Assembly: GCF_000002985.6 (NCBI RefSeq)
Contig: NC_003284.9
Coordinates: 10,354,001-10,418,000, forward strand
Length of the DNA stretch: 64,000 nucleotides
From: Caenorhabditis elegans
Lineage: Eukaryota > Nematoda > Chromadorea > Rhabditida > Rhabditidae
Reading direction: 5' to 3'
Shown: positions 53,150-64,000 of the stretch, piece after piece
Layout of the letters: every line of letters begins with the position of its first letter
Position numbering within the stretch: the first letter of the stretch is position 1
Made by a program: the position numbers and the translations under genes
Notes under the pieces: generated by a model
What the model saw: only the letters and a program-made list of their open reading frames with translations
Database searches by the model: none
What the model was told of the DNA's origin: nothing

Positions 53150-55774
53150 ATGAAGTTTTGTATTTACATTTTGATACTTTTTCTACTTTGGCAAACTTGT
53201 TTTTCAGAACGATATGGATCTTCTTCAGGTAAGACTTTTTTTATAACATGTATTTAATTCAATTCTCGTTAGATTTCTGTATTGATGGTACAATTGCTGA
53301 AAAGTCAAAAGATGGCGTCATTAAATGGTGTGAAGACACAAATGATTGTAGTGGAGGTTGGAAGTGTGTTCCATCAGGCCAATATCATTTCTCAAAACAA
53401 GTGAATTACTGCTGCCAAATGAGGGGTTCTCAAAATGAAAATTTAGTAGGTGCATTTTCAAATTTCAGAGTCCATATGCTCAATGCCTCCAAACCCAGGA
53501 TATGGTGATTGTTTTGAAGAGCCAAGGACCATGTTTTATTTTGATTCACTGGATTTGAAGTGAGTTGCACTTTTCATTTATTTGTAGTTTTTAAATGCAG
53601 AGCATATCAAAATTGTATGCCAAAAGAGTAAGACTGCAAGAAACAAAGTGTAATCGCAATATAATAATTACTTCGAGGTTGAAAGTTATTGTCAAACATT
53701 CTGACAATAATTAGCTCTGTACTTTCGTTATTTTTTCAATAAAAATCAGCATACATGTATCAAAATCTTTCAAACTAAAACTAGCAGTTGTTACATATTA
53801 TAGTAGCATATCTATGCTCTTCAAATTTGAAAACTGTTTTGGCAGCATAAAATGATATGTATCATACCGGTTAATTTTACATGAACAATTGACTTTTGAA
53901 AACGTTGTTAAATGTTTCCGCATTTCACAATCTTCAAGTAAAACATTTTTAGGTGCAAAAAGTTCAAAGTCATTAATTGTTTTGGTAAAAACCAGAACCA
54001 ATTTGAAACATATGAGCTTTGCACTCGATTTTGCCAATCTACCGCTTGCCTCGCAGGTCAATCTCTTTTACTTGCAAGAGACAGTTCACCGGTAAATTGC
54101 AAAGATATGGAATGTCCTACTGGATATCGTTGCGTCTATGACAAACTTTTCAATCGTCATGTCTGCTGTGGTCATTCTCCCACGGGTAGGTCATCCAATA
54201 CGTACTCGACTTCCGTATTCTTGAACTTGTCAGGTGTTTGCCCAATTGGAACTGTCTCATTCTCACACGTCCGATCAAATCAACCAATGAGATGTAATCC
54301 GTCCGCTTACAGTGATGTATGTCCAGCGGATTACGTTTGTACAACTCAAGGATTACACAGTTTCTGTTGCTCTCCGCACGATGGTAATGATGGGAAAACT
54401 ACTCGAAATTACAATTCAGTTTAATTTTCAGCAATATGCCCAGCAGGCCAACAGCCATACGTGCATATAGTTTCAAAAAATAGTATGAAATGCAATCCAT
54501 TGGAAACGTCATCATGCCCAAAGACCTACTATTGCTCACCCGCGGTTCCCGGTGCGCATTGGGGATTCTGTTGTAGTGTCCATATTGAAGCATCATGCCC
54601 TGTAGAAACAGAACCCTACCTCGATTTTTTAAGTAAAATACCAGTAAGGTGTACAGTTGGTGTGACACAATGCAAGTAAGTGAGAAAAAGCATTCGAGAA
54701 TACTTTATAGTTACACATTTTACTGGTAGTAGTGTTGCAAATTTTTCATTTATTTAAAATAATCATAATTGAAAACGAGAGGATTTTGCAAAAAAGTTTA
54801 CTAGTGGTTAACTGTGTTTAGGTTGCATTTAAAAACATTTTTTATCCATTTAACACAAAACTTAGCCATTTGTAAAAAAACTTGGCCAATTTCAGTAAAT
54901 TTTTTGCAGTATTGGTTATTCATGTCAAAGTTCTCAATCAGGATCTCTAATTGGATTTTGTTGTACAATTCCAAAAATCAATTACCGTCCTCCATCTCGA
55001 TCTACCGTAAGCCCGGAGGATTCCCCTATTTCCGGTGATCATCACTTTCTCATCCACAATGAAGGAATAATTGGCCCATCAATAAAGACTCGTACGTCAC
55101 ACGATGTGTTTTACTCGTTGCAACCTTTGTCAAAGTTTCCAAGTGCAGGTCATCAAAAACCTAGCAAGACATTTCAAAAAGTGACAAAGTCAACTTCCAC
55201 ATATGGTGTTGTCTCAAATTACAAACCAGCGTTGTGCCCACCAAGAGCAACGTCGGTATTCTATGCGAACACTCAAATTAATGTTGAATGCACTCCGGCG
55301 GAGGGATATAGTTTTGAATGTCCGGGTACATATAAAAGTTAAAGCAATGACGTTTTTCATTTCACAATGTTTCAGATGGAGCGACTTGTGTCGGAGCTTA
55401 TATGGATCTTGCTGGAAGAAAAGTATGTTGCGAAATGCCGAAAACCACACCGATGCCAACGTTTGTATACTTTGTCACTTCAATACCAAGAATGGTTCGA
55501 TATAAAACAACAGGTATGTGCAAAAATTAAAAAAAAAAATTTTCTTTCTAAATGTAAAAACGATGAAAGTTGATTTCTCTCGTTTGGAATTCGGTAATTT
55601 TGAACGAAGTATATGTTTTATTTGTTGATTTCCGGAATTTATATTTCAGATCATTTCTGCCCATATGCCATTCGTCACTTACAATGCCATCCATCCGGCT
55701 CAACTTGTCCAATGGGATATTTTTGTCAATATTTGTTTGAAATTTCTTCATTTTCTTGCTGCTCGTTGTACTAA
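53150..55774 (+). CDS. Secreted Kunitz plus lustrin-type cysteine-rich protein
   Basis: Nine exons: 53150-53228, 53273-53449, 53469-53559, 53953-54185, 54234-54383, 54432-54675, 54910-55325, 55376-55513, 55650-55774; 550 residues. Residues 1-19 (MKFCIYILILFLLWQTCFS) form a signal peptide. A Kunitz/BPTI-like domain spans Cys89-Cys143 with cysteines at 89, 100, 117, 125, 139 and 143, close to the canonical spacing; Phe rather than Lys or Arg follows the second cysteine, so trypsin-like inhibition is unlikely. Around it are about six lustrin-type repeats, recognisable by CP-x-GY-x-C and a terminal CC (MECPTGYRCVYD...CCG, CPADYVCTT...FCCS). Such proteins are extracellular in nematodes and mostly uncharacterised. 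Introns 53450-53468 and 54186-54233 are very short; the first, at 19 bases, is below the usual minimum, so that junction may be misplaced. No gene name is assigned. Confidence 0.82.
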
Positions 55775-58700
55775 ATTATTGGACGAGGTGGTCCCATTCC
55801 CACTAAGTAATCCCGCTTCTACTGCTTTCTCTAATTGTTTCCAGTTCACTGATTTGACAATGTTTTTGAGTCAGAGTGTATGGGTTTGCAAAATTCGGGA
55901 GTAGTTTGGAGTAAGGAAAAGAGGATTATCTCAATTCTATGCTTCGTGCTCACGCCTTACATCCTCTTGAAACTGCTCTTCGGACATTTTGAAGATTTAA
56001 CTGTTTTTTGTTAAGTTTGATCTCATTAACGGAAATTATTTGTTTTTCCTTCTTTTATAAGTAACACACTTTTTTGATAAGATTTTTGTAAAGAAGTGAA
56101 ATACTATAAATACAAAACTTCAAATACCTATATTCAATACGTTACATCATAAACCTAAAGCACTCTGTCTCAGAAATGTTACAGATTGATGCATTCATTA
56201 TGAAAGTACAGTTGGCAAAATTTGACTGTTTTAATTTTGATACAATAACCATATTCAAACCGGGTATCCTTGTCAGTCTCTACGATTACTTCAAATCTCA
56301 GTGTGAATTTTTTCAATTAAAATCACATATTGTTCAATATCGTAAATGATTTTTGGTAATAAAGTAGTAACAATTGTTGTCTTGGGCATTATTCATATTA
56401 TTTAATAAGCAGTTATTGTAATAATCGAGATCACAGAGTTCATTTTGTGTCGGCTAACTTACATTACAATTGTAAAATATTAATTAAGTTGACAACAGAA
56501 AAATGATTGATCGTCTCTAATTGATTGTAACACAAAGCACCAAGAACCACACTGAACGAAATTGCAACTTTCACTTCCGCCCACCCTTGACATTTTTCAC
56601 ACGCATTTCAAACATGCTCATCAAAACTGGATGTGACAGCTCTCAAAAGTCCACGGAAAATCAATAGATTCACTTTCCTTCCAACTCATCCATCACTTGG
56701 TGTCCTCTCAATCGGCTCGACTATCTCTTTATCAGTGTCTATATCACAAGTCGAATTAAAGAGATAGAGATGGAGGAAGAATATGTTCATGTGTATGGGC
56801 CACAAATTTCTATGTCTCTGTGTGTGTTTTTGTTGTGAGACAGAGAGACAAAAAGGTGGAGGTACGGGTCCACAATGAACAATAGGTGCCGGCAGCTCAG
56901 CACTCAATTGAGAATCCCAGCAGAAGAGTCCCCTCCGGAGCTGCGGTCCGATCGACGACGAGGCGCCGAGACAGCACATTACAATCATCCTCTCCCCCCA
57001 CCACCACCTTCCACTCCCACCGTGCCCGTCATTATGCTTGCTACTCTCTCATTCACACTTTCCCATCTAAACAATTTTAATTTTTTCTTTCACGCGCTAG
57101 GATCTTTCCATCTCACTACTTTGGTGTGTGATCCCGTTTTTCCCATAATCCTTAACCTCTTCTAGAATGTGTTATGTACGAGTTGAGTAGGCAAGGTATC
57201 AGAACGTCATTGACGAAAAATAAATATGTCAAGGCAAAAGTATATTACTGTTCAGAGGTTTACTGAATTCTGTTTACTTGTCGTTTACATGCTTTGAACC
57301 AACACCAAAATAAAAACACTAAAAACCAAAGAAAAAGATAAGCTTCTGAGATTTAATAATAGCAAATCTAAAATTCGTTGTATTCTCGGCAAATCGCCGC
57401 AAATTATTAACCATCTTTAGCAAATTTAGAAATTCCAAGCGCAAAAGTTGCTAAAACTTAGTAAAAAATTGCTAAAGTTAGACAAAATAGGATATTGTTG
57501 GGGATGGCCACAAAAATTTGCACTGAACATTTTTTCAAAGTTGGTTAAAAATTTGCTAAAGTTGGGAAAGAAGTTGCTCAAGTTAGCTTAAAAGTTGCGA
57601 GAATATAAAATTGGTTGAAAAGTTGCTAATGTTGGTGTATAAGTTGCGACCTAGCACCACGTGCGTTTTTAATTTTCTTAAAACAATAATTAAAATTTTC
57701 AAAATACGGCGTAATTCTATGTTCACATTAAAAAAATTCGGCGACGAATAATATTCAAAAATGACAAAAAATGCAAAGTAGAAAATACTAAATTTAAAAA
57801 TTATTTTAATAAAATCATTAGAAAACATTCACAGGCTTCGCAGAGTATTTTGCTGTGTTTCTTCAATTTTTGCAACATTCTGATAAATTTTTAAAAGTAA
57901 ACTCGGAAACAATTTGGATGGTAATTTAACAGTCTAGTGGAGAGGTTTCAATCAAATTTTCAATAGTTTCAACAAATTATTACCGAATGTCGAGCGGTCT
58001 AAGATTCAAAAAGATCCTGATTAATTTTTTAGAAAAAAACTAAAGGTGCTACCAAAATTAGAAATTCGAAAAAAAAAATTAAATATGGAACCCTTTCTAA
58101 TTCCAAGAAAATTTTTCATACACACATTTTTCCTTTTTTAACATCTACCGTACTTCGTGTATTAGCAGTAGTTGTGCTTCTCTGCTATTTAATACGACCT
58201 ACAACTACTATCAGCATTGCAAACCATTACTTTGAAAATCTTTTATCTCAGTTTATTTTATGATATATTAAATAACTACTAGCCGCAAAATTATAGAAGA
58301 TATAATAACTAACATTTATCAGTAAATACTTTTGGCAAAAAAAACAAACAACAGAGATAGGAATTGCCAAAACTGAAAAATGAGGTACAATACTGATGGA
58401 AAAAATACGGAAGTCAATTTTACGAAACATAAACTTACTGATAGATTACTATTCGACTAAATGTTTTATTAGAAAATTAAACTTTCAATACTAATAAATA
58501 TCCATCAATTCAATTTTAATTTTAAGTGAATATTTATTTTTTTTGTTCATTAATAGCAGTTCTCTCGTGTTTTCAAAATGATTTTTCCTGGTTACACCGT
58601 GTCCTACTTGCTCTTGATTCCATCTCTAACCCTTGACTCTTTTGACGTTGGCTAGAAAGAAAACTGGCAATGTTATCTTAAGAGTGATTAACTCTATCAA

Positions 58701-58841
58701 TCTTTATCTCTCTTCTCACTCCAGCTTCATCAAATCCACCACTACCAAACACTATCTGATAGGAAAAAGTCGATCCCTTGTCGAGTTGACTCTGAAACGC
58801 CACTCAACAACTCCTCACCACGCGATGAAACCGACAATACC
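55775..58841. other. Intergenic region upstream of acr-8
   Basis: About 3 kb with no supported gene. A GC-richer, C/T-rich patch at about 56860-57060 gives overlapping proline-rich open frames that look like shadows of composition. An imperfect short repeat occupies 57441-57650. The part near 58841 should hold the acr-8 promoter. Confidence 0.5.
57441..57650. repeat. Imperfect short-period repeat (AAAGTTGCTAAAGTT-like)
   Basis: About seven loose copies of an AAAGTTGCTAAAGTTAG-like word, separated by variable AT-rich spacers, are visible across this stretch. Copies differ by several bases, so the repeat is old or under no constraint. Confidence 0.6.
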
Positions 58842-61800
58842 ATGAACTTCGCATTTCTGCTCAGGATTTTTGTATATGGTAAGCGTATGAACCCCGTGTT
58901 TAAAAATTTTAATCCACTGAAGATTCAGCTGGACTATTTTTCTATGTCAATCCAAACCGATATGCGGACCAAATGTATGAAGACCTACTTTACTATTACA
59001 ACAAAAACGTTCGACCAATCAAAAATGCAAGTGAAAGTGTTAAAGTCAAATTTGGATCTTCTCTCATTCGGATCATTGATGTGGTAAGTTTTTTTTTAAA
59101 GCAAGAAAATATCCTGATTTTCTTTAAAAACTTGTCATGTTCTAGGTTTCAGCAACAATATAAACCATTTTCTTTTTTGTCGTTCACATTTTCATTGCAA
59201 AACATACCGCAACTAATTTTTAAAATTGACCCAAATAAGCTAACATAAAAGCATATAGGAAAAATACGACTACAACATTAGAATCAGCGTTTGTGTGTAG
59301 AAACACACCTAAGTTATTATGTCTAAAGACATACGCTTGTGAAAATTTTTTAGATTTTTGAAGTTTAACTCATATTTTTATAGTCTCATATTCATATCTT
59401 TTTTATAGCTTCAGTTATATGAAAACTTCATAGATGATGTCTTGTTCTAACAAATCATTACATAATTACAACTCAGCCAACATCGTTTCCGTTATCAGGA
59501 ACTTCAATGTTTGTGTGAAATCCAAGTAGCAGTTTAAACTTCGGTAAAAAAAACTTCTTCAAGATCTCAAAATAAATTTCGAAGCACAAAGTTTTTGTCC
59601 ACGTTCTCATTTTTATTGTCTCCGATTACCTACAACCAAACTCGTTCCGTTTTGCGCCCGACATCTCACACTTTGAAAATATAGCTCATCTTACTGAGCC
59701 AGTACGACACTAATGAGCTCGTTCGTGTTTATGAGTGTGACAGAAGAGGGGTGGTCTTTAAGAGCAACTATAACCTTCTTTCTCCGTTTTGCAGGACGAG
59801 GTAAATCAAGTGCTAACAACAAATCTTTGGTTAGAAATGCAATGGTTTGACTATCGACTGATGTGGGATCCTGGTCGGTGGGGGAAGATCAGGAAACTTC
59901 ATGTGCCAGTAGATCAAATATGGATTCCAGATATTCTATTATATAACAAGTGAGATACTTTTTGATGGTTATATTAAATTGAACAACAAACGTGTGCAAT
60001 TGAAACAAATCATACAGATGTTTAATTTAAAGATATGGCAGTCGCTGTAAATTTTTCAAATTTTGTCAATTTAGAAAATAGTGAAGAACAAAAATTTCTA
60101 TTTGAGCTTTGTGAAAAAGAAAAAAAAATTTAATTGTCGCACATTTTAAATAACATTTTCAGTGATTGTTATGTTAAAAGTATCAAAACAGATTCCGTAA
60201 AAATAAACATTTTTGATATATTTCAGTGCTGACGGAGAACCCCATATCACAATTATGAGTGATGCAATAGTTTACTATAACGGATTAGTTGTAAGTTGAT
60301 TTTTTTTTTTAATTACTTCAAGTTTTCATCCAATCATCAATTTATTTGTAATACGATGTCTCAATCAATTTTTCTCATTTTTGCTCTTGCCCCGCTCAAT
60401 TCACTTGTTTCGCTGTCAAACTGACCCACTTCCGCTCTTCGATAGAGCAAATGTCGCGATCGAAAATTTATGTTGCGACTTCTCTGCTCGATTACAATTG
60501 AGATAGGAAAATGAGAGATGATATGTCGTAATAAAAAAATGTCTTGATATTTTTAATGAATTGGTAAAGTTTTTTGAAACAGGTCTGGAAGCCGCCTTCA
60601 ATTTATAAAAGCTTTTGCTCAATCGACATTGAATATTTCCCTTATGATACACAAACATGCTGGATGAAATTTGGTGGTTGGACTTACAACGGATTTTTGT
60701 TGGACGTCAGGCAACTTCCTGTAAGATAAATTTTTTTATATTTATCTTACAGGACAATTTTTTTGACAATTTTATATTTTTTTATAGACGACGGGATGCG
60801 AAGTTGTGAACAAAGCTGACGATGAAGGAGAGTTTCAATTTTTAGGTCGAGGAATGGACCTTAGTGGTTACTACCCGTAAGCTTCAAGTTTGCGCTCATG
60901 CGTCTTCAATTTCTTTTTTTTTCAGAAGTTTAGAATGGGATCTGATGGAGTTAAATTCGGCACGTCACGAAAAAATTTATGCCGGATGTTGTGGTCAAGA
61001 CTTTTACATTGATATCACGTTCAAAATTGAAATTCGACGGAAAACCCTGTTTTATACAATCAATTTAATGATTCCATGCACTATGTTTGGTATGTTTTTC
61101 TTAAACACGACAAAAAGTTATTTTGAATGTTCTTCAACAAAAACAAAAATATTGCATTTTTCATGCAAAATGCAAATACGTCTGTTTTTGTGCAAAATTT
61201 TCACATCTAATAATTTTTAGGTTCGAATAATATTTCAATGTTTCACACAATCTCTTATTTAGCTGTCTTCTTTCAAAATGTCTTTCAGCTATTCTTACAT
61301 CCATTGTCTTTTACGTTCCACCAATCGAGCACAAAATGACATTTTCCATTTCTATTCTGGTCACACTTACTGTATTCTACCTCATTCTTATCGATCTCGT
61401 TCCACCTACATCACTGGTCATTCCTTTAATTGGTATGTTTCTAAAAACTTCAGTTTATTTAATATAAAACGGTTTCAGGAAAATACTTATTATTCACAAT
61501 GTTTCTAGTATCTATTTCTATCATGTTGTCTGTTATTTCATTAAATTTTTATAGACGGTGGGTTTTTGAAAAAGTGTTTTTTGAAAAATTTGGAAATTTC
61601 AGGGATGGTTCATCATTCCCAATGCCTCACTGGATGAAAGTTGTATTTATACATACTCTTCCACGGTATATTTGTATAAAAACAGCAGAAGAAGATGATG
61701 GGAGCGATCGAGGATCGAGTATTTCTGGTATTTTTTTAAAGCATGTTTTGACAAACTAGAGAAAATTGATTAATTCTCTCTCTCAGATATCGGGCCTTTT

Positions 61801-62591
61801 ATGGATTCACGAAGACCATCACCATTTTTCATAACAGTTAATGAACGTCAGTTGAATGGACGGTTATCAGAATTAAAAAAGAAAGGAATGCATCCAGACT
61901 TGATCAGAAACATGATTCAAAATGTTGAATTTATTGCCGAATATTTTAATTCTTTGAAAAAAGAAGACAAGGTCTCAGAGGATTGGTCTTATGTTGCAAA
62001 TGTAATTGACAGAATTTTCCTCATCATTTTTTCTATAATGAACGTTGTCGGAACTTGGGTGATCCTATTGAACTCTCCTGCTCTATTTGATAATCGGACG
62101 CCGTTATTCATAGTAAGTTGTTTGATGTTCATTTTTCTTTGTTTTGATACATACATAAATTAATTTTTCAAATATTGATGTTATCAAATTGTTCCTCAAT
62201 TTTTTAACACTAAGTATTTCCATTTTACCAAAAGATAAAGTTGTATTTTACTTCTTTTGTTTTTGCTGCTAAGAGGTTTGGAAATTTGGAAAGTTTGGAA
62301 ACTTTGTTCAAAATTATAAAAAAAAAGTGCTAGTCTCAATCAAGAAATTAAATAAAACTTTGTGGGGTAACAATAATCAGAAGATCAAAATCTAAAAACA
62401 AATCAGAATAACAGTAATAGTGGTTATTGTAAATTTGTTTCCAGAACTCCGTGGCTCGTCCGTTATCTGGTGATACATTTGAACATTTTATCAATGAGAA
62501 CTTCACTCAACTTGCCTGGTGGGCCAGCACAATCAAAAATAGCACGACAGACGTAAGCGACAGTGATCTGTGTCCCATCAAATATCAATGA
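58842..62591 (+). CDS. acr-8: Nicotinic acetylcholine receptor alpha-type subunit, ACR-8
   Basis: Twelve exons: 58842-58878, 58929-59083, 59795-59949, 60227-60290, 60583-60720, 60788-60876, 60926-61089, 61289-61432, 61479-61557, 61603-61727, 61787-62112, 62445-62591; 540 residues. A signal peptide ([19 protein letters not shown]) leads into the ligand-binding domain with the Cys-loop (Cys149-Cys163, 13 residues between) and vicinal Cys234-Cys235 that mark an alpha subunit. Four membrane segments follow: M1 across exons 7-8, M2 at [21 protein letters not shown]3 at [20 protein letters not shown] and M4 at [19 protein letters not shown]. The residue before the M2 Lys283 is His282, where most cationic subunits have Glu. 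ACR-8 is an ionotropic receptor subunit of the levamisole-receptor group. The chromosome neighbours and sequence support the name. A poly(A) signal follows at 62640. Confidence 0.94.
60721..60750 (+). other. Hairpin enclosing the 5' splice site of acr-8 intron 5
   Basis: The first 11 bases of the intron (GTAAGATAAAT) are perfectly complementary to ATTTATCTTAC, with an 8-base loop between. The donor site would therefore be base-paired in the pre-mRNA. The right arm is followed directly by AG (TTACAG at 60747-60752), which resembles an acceptor, 35 bases upstream of the acceptor used in the model. Confidence 0.8.
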
Positions 62592-62639
62592 ATATGTCTT
62601 TCAACTTATTTTTAATGATTTTTACTGATCTTGTTTTTC

Positions 62640-62645
62640 AATAAA
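62640..62645 (+). terminator. Poly(A) signal of acr-8
   Basis: AATAAA 49 bases after the acr-8 stop. A minus-strand AATAAA at 62653-62658, only 7 bases further on, could serve the convergent kinase gene; a closer one for that gene is at 62981-62986. Confidence 0.7.
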
Positions 62646-62997
62646 CGTTATCTTTATTTTACGTCTAAATTACAATTATTCATACCTTATCACATTTACT
62701 ACTTTGAAGATATGATACTAGTAAACACAAAAAAGATCATAGTGACTAGTTAAGAAAAGATCAATGACAAAATTGGCAAAAACAATGACAAAAACAATGG
62801 ATGGTGGAGAAGTGAGAGAGTGATGTACAAAAAATTATGAATATAAAACAAAAATGGAGATTTTAACTGGAGCACTTTTTCTTAAAACTTGGAATCGCCA
62901 TAAAAAATTTTGGAGAGCTTTCAATAGCCTCAGTATAAAATTCAATTGTCAAAAGACTTTGTATTCTTTTTTTGTAGTCCTTTATTAATCTAAAAAT

Positions 62998-64000
62998 TTA
63001 GCCTCTAAGCTGAAATCCACTTGGCTTCAGCTGCTCGGCTTTCACGTTGAACTGACGTAAAAGCGCTGCTCGTTCCGGTTCTTCATCAGCCAACAATGCT
63101 TCTAGTCTATTTTTCCTTCGGTTCTCAGGAGGCGCCGCATTCAACTCACTCTTTGCTGGGTACACGGGAAGGTCCTCTGGAGGAACAGCTTTCGGGTGTT
63201 CACTGAAATTAGAAAACAAAGTAGAACATATCTATAAATAATGAACTCGTGCTTGGTCTAACTAAAAACACGGTTTAAACTGTACTCACCTGAACCAGTC
63301 ATGTTGAAGAGCTTCGGATGCAGTCAATCGATTTGCTGGATTCAGACAGAGCATTCTGAAAATAAACATAATAATTTTTTCTAAGACTCGAATATAATTT
63401 CAACTAACCCATTCAAAAGATCAAATCCAGTTTCATTCACTAACTTTTCTCCTTTGAAGATTCTCCTCAGCTGACCAGGTTTTACTGGTGGAAACTCAAC
63501 CATATTCCATACTTTCAGTTCTTTAATGTCCGGCCAAATTTGTTCCGTTGGAGTTCCCATCATTTGAAAAATTTGGTGCACTTGATTAGGCTCACTATCC
63601 CCTTGAAACATTGGCTTCATCATAATAAATTCGGCCATGATGCATCCAATAGACCACATGTCGACTGGTGTTGAGTATGTTTTTGGCTCCAAAAGAAGCT
63701 CTGGTGACCTGTACCAAAGAGTGACAACAATGGGAGTGAGCTTCATGCGTTTTTCAATGTCTCGTGCCTCTCCGTATTCACGTGCCAGTCCGAAATCGGC
63801 GATTTTCAAAATGCCGGAATGAGAAATCAAGAGATTGGAAGTTTTAAGATCACGATGAAGAATCCATAGTTTGTGCATATGCTCAATTCCTGAGAGCAAC
63901 TGAGACATCAAAGTTTTCTGTTGTCCAGTCTTGAATCGTTGATTTCTCGAGCGCATCTTATCAATCAAGCTTTTCACGTCGTGCTCCACATACTCCATTG
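62998..64000 (-). CDS. cdk-11.2: CDK11-family cyclin-dependent kinase, CDK-11.2 (3' part)
   Basis: The last three exons are inside the window: 64000-63409 (continues beyond the right edge), 63355-63290 and 63202-62998, giving about 287 C-terminal residues. Kinase motifs are MEYVEHDVKSLI (CDK11-like hinge), HRDLKTSNLL, DFGLAREYGE, VVTLWYRSPELLLEP, DMWSIGCIMAEF and NRLTASEALQHDWF, so the catalytic residues present here are intact. CDK11 kinases pair with cyclin L and act in transcription and pre-mRNA splicing. The activation segment carries a short charged insertion (ARDIEKRMK) compared with the usual CDK11 sequence. The ATP-binding N-lobe lies outside the window. The tail ends FNVKAEQLKPSGFQLRG, close to the CDK11 C-terminus. 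Of the two worm CDK11 genes, location on the X favours cdk-11.2. Confidence 0.92.

Noticed and set aside
56686..57165. Proline-rich frames on both strands near 56.9 kb
   Set aside because: They overlap on opposite strands in a C/T-rich patch and show no domain or splice structure.

Overview
The window is nematode DNA, almost certainly Caenorhabditis elegans chromosome X. It is AT-rich, with many short introns (about 45-60 bases) ending in TTTCAG. Six multi-exon genes match proteins I know as rme-4, dyf-6, pkn-1, gur-3, acr-8 and cdk-11.2, in an order that fits the F46F6-ZC504 part of the X. All gene models were assembled by hand from reading frame, splice sites and family conservation. Every joined model keeps one open frame from ATG to stop, except cdk-11.2, which runs off the right edge.

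Left third (1-17 kb): a gene-poor stretch with a 1.5 kb foldback element (2186-3668). Next comes a three-DM10-domain EFHC-family gene (4494-6475, +), then a 9 kb block of satellite-like tandem repeats (about 7.04-16.33 kb). The block runs from inverted 25-bp units, through ten 27-bp units and about 307 25-bp units of a few recurring types, to an abutting array of about 105 copies of an 11-bp unit. The very long open frames across it are a by-product of repeat units without stop codons; I do not call them genes. Just beyond lie a hAT-like remnant and an inverted, intron-containing partial copy of the next gene.

Middle (17-43 kb): three genes on the minus strand. They are a PWWP-domain protein (17224-18352), the Rab35-exchange-factor-like DENN protein RME-4 (19602-23610) and the intraflagellar transport protein DYF-6/IFT46 (25934-32458). 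The dyf-6 gene has a near-consensus X-box just upstream and a 492-bp hAT MITE with perfect 8-bp target duplications in an intron. A long region without recognisable genes (32.6-43.2 kb) follows, probably upstream regulatory DNA of pkn-1.

Right third (43-64 kb): pkn-1 (PKN kinase, +) ends tail to tail with gur-3 (gustatory-receptor-like light/peroxide receptor, -). A secreted Kunitz plus lustrin-type cysteine-rich protein (+), acr-8 (nicotinic receptor subunit, +) and the 3' part of cdk-11.2 (-) follow. The genes do not form one pathway. Two links can be supported: dyf-6 and the EFHC gene are both ciliary families with X-box-like sites close upstream of their starts, and acr-8 and gur-3 belong to neuronal or muscle signalling. 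The least explained content is the compound satellite block.
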